From: Massilia violaceinigra
GTDB taxonomy: Bacteria > Pseudomonadota > Gammaproteobacteria > Burkholderiales > Burkholderiaceae_D
Length of the DNA stretch: 64,000 nt
Direction of reading: 5' to 3'
NCBI RefSeq assembly: GCF_002752675.1
Contig: NZ_CP024608.1
Coordinates: forward strand, 434,001-498,000
The stretch's first letter is position 1, and every line of letters starts with the position of its first letter. Below the pieces are notes generated by a model. That model was not told where the DNA came from. It saw only the letters and a program-made list of their open reading frames with translations, and did not search any database. This document shows positions 42,343 to 49,991 of the stretch, piece after piece. A program made the position numbers and the translations under genes.

Positions 42343-42531
42343 CTACTCGCTTGCCATTGCTATCGCGGCGGCGGTCGCAGCTTTTTTAACGTCTTCCGGT
42401 GAAAACTCCACAGCGTCAATGATTTGCTGGGTCCGCGCGGAAAAGGGCGGCCTCGGAGCAACCCTCAGAGATAGGCGTTCCTCAAGACGTTGAACATCTT
42501 CTTCAGTGAACGTTGTTCTAAATATGAACAT
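42343..42531 (-). CDS. Small hypothetical protein (62 aa)
   Basis: This 62-residue protein begins MFIFRTTFTEEDVQRLEERL. It is preceded by a perfect AAGGAG 8 nt from the ATG, so it is very likely translated. It is acidic and helical, with an Ala-rich end (KKAATAAAIAMASE). It is the first gene of a two-gene unit with the membrane protein 3 bp downstream. No family is recognised. Size and order would fit an antitoxin, chaperone or regulatory partner, but nothing proves this. Confidence 0.7.
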   Translation of the reverse strand: MFIFRTTFTEEDVQRLEERLSLRVAPRPPFSARTQQIIDAVEFSPEDVKKAATAAAIAMASE

Positions 42532-42720
42532 GGCAAACTCTCCTTGCGGTCAAATTAATTAATCTCCCCCGGCGGCTGAGCAGGGACCTATGCACAAAGC
42601 TACAAGGATAGACCTCACTGGCGTGTTCAAGTTCCCTGCTCGCGCCGGCGCACGATTGAGACGCGTCGAAGTCAGGTCGGTATGCATGCTTAATATGAGG
42701 GCAGTCACAAGGAGTTGATG

Positions 42721-43152
42721 ATGGCTAGTCTGTACGACATGGACGTGCTTGCCTGGTCGATCGAACAGGCGGCGCTGTTGCGCGAACGCCGGTGGTTCGC
42801 GCTCGATATTGAGAACCTTGCCGAGGAGATCGAGGAAGTGGGCAATAACGTGCGGCGCGAACTGGGCAGCCGGATGGCCGTGCTGATTGCCCACCTGCTC
42901 AAGTGGCAGCTTCAGCCGCAATTGCGCAGCAAAAGCTGGCGCGCAACGATCGATGTGCAGCGCGAGAGCATTGCAATAAAGCTCGCTAAAGTGCCGAGCC
43001 TGAAGCACACGCTGGCTGATGACGCGTGGTTTGTAGAGATTTGGAACGACGCGCTGGTCATTGCCTTCAATGACACCGGGCTGCACCAGTTCCCGCGGAC
43101 GCCTGTATGGACCACCGCGCAAGTGTTGGACTCGACGTTTTTCCCCGCATAG
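42721..43152 (+). CDS. DUF29 family protein, copy 1
   Basis: This is a 143-residue DUF29 protein. The family pattern SLYDMDVLAWSIEQAALLRE at residues 3-22 is followed by LDIENLAEEIEEVG near residue 29 and a Trp/Pro-rich C-terminus. ATG 42721 lies 6 nt from a perfect AAGGAG; an adjacent ATG 3 nt earlier is too close. It is by eye roughly three-quarters identical to copy 2, which starts 608 bp downstream. DUF29 proteins are common in cyanobacteria and proteobacteria, often in multiple copies, with no known function. Confidence 0.9.
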   Translation: MASLYDMDVLAWSIEQAALLRERRWFALDIENLAEEIEEVGNNVRRELGSRMAVLIAHLLKWQLQPQLRSKSWRATIDVQRESIAIKLAKVPSLKHTLADDAWFVEIWNDALVIAFNDTGLHQFPRTPVWTTAQVLDSTFFPA

Positions 43153-43328
43153 GGAACGCTCACGTTCGCCCTTTAGCTCGGCTCGCCGCCAAAAAGCGAA
43201 CTTGCCGCTGTCCGCAATCTGCGTCGCGTGGCGAAGTTTCTCAGTGGCACTGGTGCACGGTGGAGGTCGGTCGAATGGAGAATCGATATATATATGCTTG
43301 AAATTGTGGCAGTAAAAAGGTGCTGACG

Positions 43329-43760
43329 ATGGCGAATCTGTACGACGAGGATGTGCTTGCCTGGTCGATCAAACAGGCGGCGCTGTTGCGCGAACGCCGC
43401 TGGTCCGCGCTCGATATTGAGAACCTTGCCGAGGAGATCGAGGACGTGGGCAACAGCGTGCGGCGCGAACTCGGCAGCCGGATGGCCGTGCTGATTGCTC
43501 ACCTGCTCAAGTGGCAGTTCCAGCCGCAATTGCGCAGTAAAAGCTGGCTCAAAACGATGCAGGTGCAGCGCGCCTCGATCGCCCGTAAGCTCGGCAAGGT
43601 CCCCAGTCTCAAGAGCGCACTTACCGATAATGACGGGCGGCAAGAGGTCTGGGACGACGCGCTGGTACTTGCCCTCAAGGAGACCGGGCTGCATGAGTTT
43701 CCGGACACGCCAATATGGACCAGTGCGCAGATACTGGACCCGGCATTTCTTCCTCGGTAG
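43329..43760 (+). CDS. DUF29 family protein, copy 2
   Basis: This is a 143-residue DUF29 protein, with ANLYDEDVLAWSIKQAALLR at residues 2-21 and LDIENLAEEIEDVGNSVRRE near residue 29. It differs from copy 1 mainly after residue 70, where charged surface positions change (for example DNDGRQEVWDDAL). ATG 43329 has an AAAAGG upstream. The 176 bp before it is partly duplicated from the region before copy 1. Confidence 0.9.
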   Translation: MANLYDEDVLAWSIKQAALLRERRWSALDIENLAEEIEDVGNSVRRELGSRMAVLIAHLLKWQFQPQLRSKSWLKTMQVQRASIARKLGKVPSLKSALTDNDGRQEVWDDALVLALKETGLHEFPDTPIWTSAQILDPAFLPR

Positions 43761-43945
43761 TGGCTGGCTCATGCCGCCCCTTCAACCGGGTTCAACGTCG
43801 ATAAAAGACATCGCCGCCGGCGTTTTGCCGGCACATCATCGTCATTCGCGCCACGATCTTGCCGCCGCGCAGGCATTTTCAGTCGTGCCGGGCTCGCTTG
43901 GGCTTACCATACGGAGACCGGGTTGGCTTTGAACAGGAGCGGTCA

Positions 43946-44377
43946 ATGGCAGATTTGTACGACACCGACGTGGTGGCCTGGGCATACCAACAGGCTGCCT
44001 TATTGCGCGCGCGGCAGTGGTCGGCGCTCGACTTTGACAATATCGCCGAAGAGATCGAAGGCGTGGCCAAGGCTGAAAAGCGCGAGCTGGGGCGGCGCAT
44101 GTCGGCCTTGTTTGCGCAATTGCTGGAATGGAAGCTGCATCCTGAGCGGCGCGACAGTGGATTGCTAAGGAGTATCGGCGACCAGCGCGTCAGTATCGGG
44201 CGCGTCTTGCGCAAGATGCCCAGTTTGCAATCGGCCTTGATCGACATCGAATGGCTCGACGATGCCTGGAAGGATGCTCTGGGCATTGCCGGCGGAAACA
44301 TGGAACTGGACGGACTTCCGCGAAGGTGCCCGTGGACGCTTGTCCAAGTGCTGGCTGAGCATTTTTTGCCGGATTAG
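43946..44377 (+). CDS. DUF29 family protein, copy 3
   Basis: This third 143-residue DUF29 protein keeps the N-terminal pattern ADLYDTDVVAWAYQQAALLR and the LDFDNIAEEIEGV segment. It is clearly diverged from the other two in the second half (ERRDSGLLRSIGDQRVSIGR). AGGAG lies 6 nt upstream of ATG 43946. The preceding 185-bp gap has no gene. The unchanged length across all three copies suggests selection for a compact single domain. Confidence 0.9.
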   Translation: MADLYDTDVVAWAYQQAALLRARQWSALDFDNIAEEIEGVAKAEKRELGRRMSALFAQLLEWKLHPERRDSGLLRSIGDQRVSIGRVLRKMPSLQSALIDIEWLDDAWKDALGIAGGNMELDGLPRRCPWTLVQVLAEHFLPD

Positions 44378-44477
44378 CGCTTCCAGATTGAATTTGCCTC
44401 ATCAATCAAGCGCGGCGCTGCACCGTTGACCAGGCCAGGAGCGCGGTCGACGGGAATGTCACCCGTCGACGGCAGCC

Positions 44478-45797
44478 TTAGCGCTTGGTCTGGAAAAAAC
44501 GCATCATTTCCCGGCTGGCATCCGGACCCTTGCCATCGGTATAGCTGCCGCGCGCGCTGCCACCGGACCAGGCATGGCCGGCCCCGTGGATCAGCCACTG
44601 TTCCGCCTGCGGGGTCCCGTCGGCGCGCTGGTGCACGGTGCGCGTGTAGGCGTGCCCGTCCGGCACGCGGCCCGGCTCGGTGACGAAACCTTTCGACTCG
44701 TGATGCGCGCCGCGCTTGATCAGCTCGTCGCCATTGACCGGATGCACGGTCGTATCCTTGTCGCCATGGAACACGATGATGGGAATCGACTTGCCGCTGG
44801 CCTTTTGCGGTCCGAAATTGCCCTTCATCGCCGCCAGCGCCGACGGCAGATCGTGGGCCGACGCGAACGGCAGCCCCGAATGCACACCCACGGCCGCATA
44901 CAGTTCCGGATACAAGGTGCCCATGATGGTTGCCATCGCGCCGCCGGCCGACAGCCCGGCGACATACACCTGGCTCTTGTCGACGGCATGGTTGTGCATC
45001 ACCGCCTCGGTAATGCCGGCAATAATCGATGGTTCACCCTGGCCGCGTTGCTGGTCGACCGCATTGAACCAGTTCCAGCAGCGCGAGGAATTGGCTTGCA
45101 TCGATTGCGCCGGATACACGACCAGGCACTGCATTTCTTCGGCCAGCGCGTTCATCTGCGTGCCCGTGGCGAAGTCGTCCGGGTCTTGGGTGCACCCGTG
45201 CAACATGACCACCAGCGGCATCGGCTGCCCGTTGTAGCTGCTCGGCTCGTACAACTTGTAAGTCCGGGTGCCGGCCGCATTCGTGAAGCTGCCATCCGTA
45301 AATTTGCCAGGAAGCGCCTCCGCCGGGGTCGACGACATGCCGCCGTGCATGCCGGGCAGGTCGAAATGCGGCATCTTGAACGCGGTATGGCCGCTCGTTC
45401 CCGCACGGTCGAGCTTGGCCAGCAGGTCGGGCATCAGGTTGTTGAATGCCGCGGTTGCTTCCTGCACCGCATTTTTGACGTATTGCTCCTGCGTGGGCGC
45501 GGCTGCGTCCTGCGGCTGGGACCCTGCTTGCGATCCCGCTTGCGCTTGGGTTGGCGGGACCGGCGGTACCACGCTGTCGCGCCCGGCCGTTCTGGCGTGC
45601 GCCGGCGGCGTGTTCAGGTCGCGCATCGTGGCGGCGCCTTCGCGCGCTGCCGCTGCCTGCTGGGCAGCCGCGGCTTTGTGGGGCGTCAGGACCTTGAGGG
45701 CCTCATGAATGGCGCTGGTAGCGGCCTTCGGTCCCTGGCCCATCAGGGTCTTGGTTGCGGCCCGCATATTCGCGAACAGTTTCTCATTGAGTTTCAT
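44478..45797 (-). CDS. PHB-depolymerase-type esterase
   Basis: This 439-residue alpha/beta hydrolase belongs to the PHB depolymerase/LpqC esterase family. The nucleophile motif GLSAGGAM lies near residue 281, the oxyanion region is VVMLHGCTQDPDDFA, the acid lies in FHGDKDTTVHP, and the His in WLIHGAGHAWSGG near residue 410. Residues 1-140 form an Ala/Pro/Gln-rich extension without a signal peptide, so the enzyme may be intracellular and granule-associated, or its substrate may be another ester. A CopG-type regulator gene lies just upstream on the same strand. Confidence 0.85.
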   Translation of the reverse strand: MKLNEKLFANMRAATKTLMGQGPKAATSAIHEALKVLTPHKAAAAQQAAAAREGAATMRDLNTPPAHARTAGRDSVVPPVPPTQAQAGSQAGSQPQDAAAPTQEQYVKNAVQEATAAFNNLMPDLLAKLDRAGTSGHTAFKMPHFDLPGMHGGMSSTPAEALPGKFTDGSFTNAAGTRTYKLYEPSSYNGQPMPLVVMLHGCTQDPDDFATGTQMNALAEEMQCLVVYPAQSMQANSSRCWNWFNAVDQQRGQGEPSIIAGITEAVMHNHAVDKSQVYVAGLSAGGAMATIMGTLYPELYAAVGVHSGLPFASAHDLPSALAAMKGNFGPQKASGKSIPIIVFHGDKDTTVHPVNGDELIKRGAHHESKGFVTEPGRVPDGHAYTRTVHQRADGTPQAEQWLIHGAGHAWSGGSARGSYTDGKGPDASREMMRFFQTKR

Positions 45798-45819
45798 TGG
45801 CTTTCCTTATATAAGCGCA

Positions 45820-46233
45820 TCAAAGGATGCGGCCCGCCAGTGCTGTCTTGATCACGCTGCTCGCATGCAGGGCGCCAAGCACAAAGATGGATTCGATGGT
45901 TGCCAGCGCCAGTTCCACCGACACGTCGCTGGCAATGCTGGCCATGCCCAGTACCTGGATCTGCAGCCGTTCCCCCGCTTCCAGCGCCGCTTCGAGGTCG
46001 GCGCGGGAATAGTGATGCATTCCCAACACCAGGCTCTTGCGCGCCACCGTTTGCCGTACCACCTCGGCATGGGTGTTCAACTGGTTCCGGATCGCTGTGC
46101 GTATCAGGTCGGTCCGGTTCGAATAAAAGCCTTCACTGACCAACAGGTCGATCTGGCCCAGATCGATCAAGCCCAGATTGATGGTGATTTTTTCCGATTC
46201 AGCGGGTTTGAGTTTCAGGTCCCGGGCATTCAT
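45820..46233 (-). CDS. CopG-family (ribbon-helix-helix) regulator
   Basis: This 137-residue protein has an N-terminal ribbon-helix-helix (EKITINLGLIDLGQIDLLVSEG, then SNRTDLIRTAIRNQL at about residues 14-50). A longer C-terminal part, around LVLGMHHYSRADLEAAL, may bind a ligand or partner. ATG 46233 has GGAG 4 nt upstream. It lies 22 bp before the PHB-depolymerase-type gene and would be cotranscribed. Three tandem 11-bp repeats lie immediately upstream, the expected kind of operator for this fold. Confidence 0.82.
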   Translation of the reverse strand: MNARDLKLKPAESEKITINLGLIDLGQIDLLVSEGFYSNRTDLIRTAIRNQLNTHAEVVRQTVARKSLVLGMHHYSRADLEAALEAGERLQIQVLGMASIASDVSVELALATIESIFVLGALHASSVIKTALAGRIL

Positions 46234-46245
46234 ACGTCTCCATAT

Positions 46246-46278
46246 CATCTGTGTGGCATCCGTATGCCATCTGTATGG
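46246..46278. promoter_or_regulatory. Tandem 11-bp operator array of the CopG regulator
   Basis: CATCTGTGTGG, CATCCGTATGC and CATCTGTATGG follow one another without gaps (46246-46256, 46257-46267, 46268-46278). An 11-bp period places each on the same DNA face. Ribbon-helix-helix dimers commonly bind such arrays cooperatively, so autoregulation of the downstream CopG gene is likely. Confidence 0.65.
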
Positions 46279-46375
46279 ATGGTAGTCTACCCCTCTGAGG
46301 TCCTCCGTCAAGCGCGATTCGTCTGAATGCGATAATGGCGTTTTTATGTATCAATCCCGTCACAGCGGAGGAACG

Positions 46376-46741
46376 ATGGCAAGTATCACAGGAATCGACC
46401 ATGTGCAGGTAGCCATGCCGGTCGGCGGCGAAGCGCAGGCGCGCGCCTTTTACAGTGGCGTGCTGGGCCTGGCCGAAGTGCCCAAGCCGGCCCATCTGGC
46501 CGTGCGCGGCGGAGCCTGGTTCCAGTGCGGCGCCGCCCAGCTGCACCTGGGGGCCGACAGCGCCTTCCAGAGCGCCAGAAAAGCGCATCCAGCCCTCATC
46601 GTCGACGGTTTCGATGAGTTCGTCGGTGCGTTGGCTGACGTTGGCGTCCAGGTCCAGCTGGAAGAGATGGTCGCCGGCTTGCGGCGCGCCACCGTGAACG
46701 ATCCCTTCGGGAACAAGGTCGAGCTCATCGAGCAACGTTAA
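46376..46741 (+). CDS. VOC-family (glyoxalase-like) protein
   Basis: This 121-residue vicinal-oxygen-chelate protein has two beta-alpha-beta-beta-beta units. The first metal ligand is His in GIDHVQVAMP near residue 8, a second His is in AQLHLGAD near residue 60, and the terminal Glu is in NKVELIEQ near residue 117. That set suits a metal-dependent lyase or dioxygenase, but the substrate is unknown. GGAGGAA lies just before the ATG. A thioesterase gene follows 19 bp later. Confidence 0.88.
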   Translation: MASITGIDHVQVAMPVGGEAQARAFYSGVLGLAEVPKPAHLAVRGGAWFQCGAAQLHLGADSAFQSARKAHPALIVDGFDEFVGALADVGVQVQLEEMVAGLRRATVNDPFGNKVELIEQR

Positions 46742-46760
46742 AAGAAGGCATAATCCGAGC

Positions 46761-47207
46761 ATGAGTCCCGACCTGCAACCCGGCTACCGCTTCGAGTGGA
46801 GCTACACCGTCCCGGCGCGCGCCACCGTGCCGCAGCTGTACCACGACACCGATTTCTGCCGCGACATGCCCGACGTGCTCGCCACCGGCTACATGGTCGG
46901 CATGATGGAACTGGCCTGCGTGCACGGCATCATGCCGTTCACGGACTGGCCGCGCGAGCAAAGCGTGGGCACCATGGTGCATTTTTCGCATTTCGCGCCG
47001 ACCCCGCCCGGCATGACGCTGGTAATCAAAGGCGAAGTGCTCGAAGTGGCGGGTCGGCGCGTGCTGTTCCGCGTCGAGGCCTGGGACGGTGTCGACCGCA
47101 TCTGCGAAGGCACCCACGAGCGTCACGTGATCGATCCGGCCCGCTTCAATGCCAGGGTGGCCGCCAAGGTTGCCACCGGCGCCGGGACCGGGGGCGGAGC
47201 CGCATGA
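46761..47207 (+). CDS. Hotdog-fold thioesterase
   Basis: This 148-residue protein resembles the fluoroacetyl-CoA/FlK-type thioesterases of the hotdog fold. MVGMMELACVHGI near residue 45 contains the catalytic Glu position, and GTMVHFSHFAPTPPGM near residue 72 and EVAGRRVLFRVEAWD near residue 95 match the family. It probably hydrolyses a small acyl-CoA. Its stop overlaps the start of the DUF1289 gene (ATGA), so they are coupled. Confidence 0.86.
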   Translation: MSPDLQPGYRFEWSYTVPARATVPQLYHDTDFCRDMPDVLATGYMVGMMELACVHGIMPFTDWPREQSVGTMVHFSHFAPTPPGMTLVIKGEVLEVAGRRVLFRVEAWDGVDRICEGTHERHVIDPARFNARVAAKVATGAGTGGGAA

Positions 47208-47410
47208 ATCCCGAACTGCAGACGCCGGTGCCGTCCCCCTGCATCAGCCTGTGTGAAATGGCGCCCGATACCGCATCCGGTAAGGGCCTGTGCCGCGGCT
47301 GCCTGCGCACCCTCGATGAAATCGTCGCCTGGGGCAATGCCCCGGACGAGTACAAACGCGCGGTCTGGGCCGAGATCCGCCGCCGCGAAGCCGAACTGGA
47401 CTTTGACTAA
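47204..47410 (+). CDS. DUF1289 domain-containing protein
   Basis: This 68-residue protein has the DUF1289 Cys pattern PCISLCEMAP...GLCRGCLRTLDEI, which may bind a metal or iron-sulfur centre, followed by IVAWGNAPDEYKRAVWAEI typical of the family. Function is unknown. It starts within the thioesterase stop and ends immediately before the next ATG, indicating a tightly packed operon. Confidence 0.88.
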   Translation: MNPELQTPVPSPCISLCEMAPDTASGKGLCRGCLRTLDEIVAWGNAPDEYKRAVWAEIRRREAELDFD

Positions 47411-47854
47411 ATGAACTTCTATACGCCGCAGCAAGCGGTCACCGGTCCCGCCTACGGGACCGGCTTCAAGGCCTTCGCCACCGTCGTCACCCTGGTGCTG
47501 CTGCTGTACGGTGCCAGCGTGGCGTGGCGCTTTCCGGTGATGTCGTTCGGCCTCGGCGTCAAGGCGTTGCTGCTGGGCGCCGGCCTGATGCTGGGCGTGA
47601 GCTATTACTGGTTCCTGCGCGCCACCACCACCATCGACGCCACCGGCATCCGCCAGACCTGGCTGTACGACAAGCAAGTCGAATGGCGCGATGTGCGCGG
47701 CGCCAAGATGATCGGCATCCCCTACGCTTCCTGGCTGTTCCCGCCGCGCATGGTTGTGCGAACCGGCAATTCCTTCACCACCTTCAATGGCGGCTCGCAA
47801 GCCGTCCTGATCGAGTTCGCCAAGATCTCGCTCGCGTTCCAGATGAAAAAATGA
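47411..47854 (+). CDS. Membrane protein with PH-like C-terminal domain
   Basis: This 147-residue protein has two membrane helices (FATVVTLVLLLYGASVAW near residue 22 and VKALLLGAGLMLGVSYYWFL near residue 49). A cytoplasmic beta-rich segment follows (TTTIDATGIRQTWLYDKQVEW), resembling bacterial PH-like domains. The ATG directly follows the DUF1289 stop codon. No function is known. It belongs to the same run as the thioesterase and MBL genes. Confidence 0.75.
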   Translation: MNFYTPQQAVTGPAYGTGFKAFATVVTLVLLLYGASVAWRFPVMSFGLGVKALLLGAGLMLGVSYYWFLRATTTIDATGIRQTWLYDKQVEWRDVRGAKMIGIPYASWLFPPRMVVRTGNSFTTFNGGSQAVLIEFAKISLAFQMKK

Positions 47855-47861
47855 GTTACCC

Positions 47862-48806
47862 ATGAGTGCAATGTTAAATCCCGACCCGGCGCGGCTGCCG
47901 GCGTCGATGCAGGTGTTCGAGCGCGGCTGGTTGTCTTCCAATAATGTGCTGTTTACCGGTTCCGGCGAAACCACCCTGATCGACAGCGGCTACAAAACCC
48001 ACGTGCCGCAGACGCTGGCGCTGGTCGGCCACGCGCTTGGCGAACGGCCCCTGGGGCGCGTCATCAATACCCACCTGCATTCGGACCACTGCGGCGGCAA
48101 TGCGGCGCTGAAGGCGCGCTACGGCTGCCGCATCGGCATTCCGGTGGCCGAGGCCGCCAACGTTGCCGCCTGGGACGAGGACGCGCTCAGCTTCAAGGCC
48201 ACCGGCCAGCAGTGCGACCGGTTCGGGGGCGATTTCACCGTCTCGCCCGGCGACGAGCTGGAACTGGGCGGCAAGCTGTGGCAAGCGCTGGGCGCGCCCG
48301 GCCACCATCCGCATTCGCTGATCTTCTTTTGCCCCAGCGAAGGCATCGTGATTTCGGCCGACGCCTTGTGGCGCAACGGTTTCGGCGTGATCTTTCCCGA
48401 GCTCGACGGCGAATCAGGTTTTCTGGAAGCGCGCGCCACGCTCGACCTGATCGGCAGCCTCGACGCGCGGCTCGTCATTCCCGGCCACGGCGCCATGTTC
48501 ACCGACGTCCAGCCGGCACTGAAAAGGGCGTTTACCCGCCTGAACTTCCTCGAAGCCGATCCGCTGCGCAATTCCGAAAACGCGGTCAAGGTCATCCTCA
48601 AGTTCCTGCTGCTCGAACGCCAGCGCATCAGCCTGGCTCAAGTGGCGGCCATGTTCGCCGCCATCCCCGTGCTCGAAGGTGCGCGTGGGCGGCATCTGCA
48701 GCGTTTCGAGACATCCTCGCAGATGGCCGACTGGGCCGTGCAATCGCTGGTGCGGGCCGGGGCGGCCAAGCGCGACGGCGAGGATCTGGTCAACAGCGAC
48801 TTGTAA
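47862..48806 (+). CDS. MBL-fold metallo-hydrolase
   Basis: This 314-residue protein has the metallo-beta-lactamase metal motif THLHSDHCGG near residue 71, a further ligand in GAPGHHPHSL near residue 148, a ligand Asp in VISADALWRNGFG near residue 168, and PGHGAMF near residue 209. The C-terminal ~90 residues form a helical accessory domain. Enzymes of this type hydrolyse thioesters, lactones or glyoxalase intermediates; the substrate is not evident. It is 7 bp after the membrane protein gene. Confidence 0.88.
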   Translation: MSAMLNPDPARLPASMQVFERGWLSSNNVLFTGSGETTLIDSGYKTHVPQTLALVGHALGERPLGRVINTHLHSDHCGGNAALKARYGCRIGIPVAEAANVAAWDEDALSFKATGQQCDRFGGDFTVSPGDELELGGKLWQALGAPGHHPHSLIFFCPSEGIVISADALWRNGFGVIFPELDGESGFLEARATLDLIGSLDARLVIPGHGAMFTDVQPALKRAFTRLNFLEADPLRNSENAVKVILKFLLLERQRISLAQVAAMFAAIPVLEGARGRHLQRFETSSQMADWAVQSLVRAGAAKRDGEDLVNSDL

Positions 48807-48851
48807 ACACGCCGCAGCCGATTTTCAAGCACGATCGTTCTTTTTTCGCAC

Positions 48852-48857
48852 TATAAT
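48852..48857 (+). promoter_or_regulatory. -10 box upstream of the nitronate monooxygenase gene
   Basis: TATAAT lies 45 bp before the ATG, without a recognisable -35 at normal spacing. It follows a T-rich run (TTCTTTTTTCGC). Confidence 0.4.
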
Positions 48858-48902
48858 GCTTGGGAATTGCTTCCATCCACTTTTTTCGATTGCGAGACCG
48901 AC

Positions 48903-49856
48903 ATGGCATTGCCCGCCGCGCTGCAAAACCTCACCCTTCCCGTCATTGGATCGCCGATGTTCATCGCCAGCGGGCCCGCGCTGGTGGCGGCGCAGTGCAA
49001 GGCGGGAATCGTCGGTTCCTTCCCCGCGCTCAATGCCCGTCCGGCCGAGCTGCTCGACACCTGGCTGACCGACCTCAAGAAAGAGTTGTCCGATTACCAA
49101 GCCGCCAATCCTGGCGCCAAGGTCGGGCCGATCGCCGTCAACCAGATCGTGCACCAGTCCAACGACCGTCTGGAACACGATGTGGCGATGTGCGTCAAGC
49201 ATCAGGTACCGATCATCATTTCCTCGCTGCGCGCGCCGCCGAAAGAAATGCTGGATGCAATCCACAGCTACGGCGGCATCGTGATGCACGATGTGGTGTC
49301 GATCCGGCATGCCGAAAAGGCGCTGGAAGCCGGTGTCGACGGGCTGATTCTGGTGGCTGCCGGCGCTGGCGGGCATGCAGGTCCCTTGTCGCCGTTCGCG
49401 CTGGTGGGCGAGGTGCGTAAATTCTTCCATGGCCCGGTGGCTTTGTCGGGATCGATTGCCACGGGCGACGCCATTCTGGCGGCGCAGGCGATGGGCGCCG
49501 ATTTTGCGTATATCGGCTCGCGCTGGCTGGCGACGAAGGAATCGAATGTAACGGATGAGTACCGCGACGCGATCGTGGAATCGGCGGCGGCGGATATTAT
49601 TTACACCAACTTGTTCACCGGCGTGCACGGCAACTACCTGAAAAAATCGATTATCAATGCCGGACTCGATCCGGATGCCTTGCCGGAGTCGGACAAATCG
49701 AAGATGAGTTTCGGTTCGGGCAGCGCCAAGGCGTGGCGCGATATCTGGGGCGCGGGGCAGGGCGTGGGGATGATGAATGATGTGCCGACGGTGGCTGAGA
49801 TGGTGGCGCGGTTGAAGCAGGAATACGATGCCGCGCGCGCGCGTTTGGCGCTTTAA
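48903..49856 (+). CDS. Nitronate monooxygenase
   Basis: This 317-residue FMN-dependent TIM-barrel enzyme oxidises nitronates such as propionate 3-nitronate. It shows the family segments VIGSPMFIASGPALVAA near residue 18, VDGLILVAAGAGGHAGP near residue 148 (FMN and catalytic His region) and PVALSGSIATGDAILAA near residue 180. ATG 48903 gives a normal N-terminus. It follows the MBL gene after 96 bp and may have its own promoter. A REP-like palindrome follows. Confidence 0.92.
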   Translation: MALPAALQNLTLPVIGSPMFIASGPALVAAQCKAGIVGSFPALNARPAELLDTWLTDLKKELSDYQAANPGAKVGPIAVNQIVHQSNDRLEHDVAMCVKHQVPIIISSLRAPPKEMLDAIHSYGGIVMHDVVSIRHAEKALEAGVDGLILVAAGAGGHAGPLSPFALVGEVRKFFHGPVALSGSIATGDAILAAQAMGADFAYIGSRWLATKESNVTDEYRDAIVESAAADIIYTNLFTGVHGNYLKKSIINAGLDPDALPESDKSKMSFGSGSAKAWRDIWGAGQGVGMMNDVPTVAEMVARLKQEYDAARARLAL

Positions 49857-49899
49857 ATCGCAGAGCCGGCGCCCACAAAAATAACGATATTCTAAATTC

Positions 49900-49989
49900 C
49901 GTCGTTCCCGCGCAGGCGGGAACCCAAGTCTCGTTGATCCGCCATGAGCATCGGCACGCACTTGGGTTCCCGCCTGCGCGGGAACGACG
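49900..49989. repeat. REP-like inverted palindrome pair, second copy
   Basis: Arms of 29 bp (49900-49928 and 49961-49989) are perfect inverted repeats with the same CGTCGTTCCCGC core and internal hairpins as the copy after parB. The loop sequence is unrelated to that copy. It lies between the converging nitronate monooxygenase and GH19 chitinase genes. Confidence 0.85.
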
Positions 49990-49991
49990 TA

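Larger units (their letters stand above)
42721..44377 (+). repeat. Tandem array of three DUF29 genes
   Basis: Three genes of exactly 432 bp (143 codons) lie head to tail at 42721, 43329 and 43946. Copies 1 and 2 are very close and share parts of their upstream sequence (GGTCGGT, ATGCTT and GGCAGT in the same order), consistent with a recent ~608-bp duplication. Copy 3 is more diverged. Confidence 0.8.

Noticed and set aside
42721..44377. DUF29 array as part of a mobile element
   Set aside because: No transposase, integrase or terminal repeats were seen nearby; a simple tandem duplication explains the copies.
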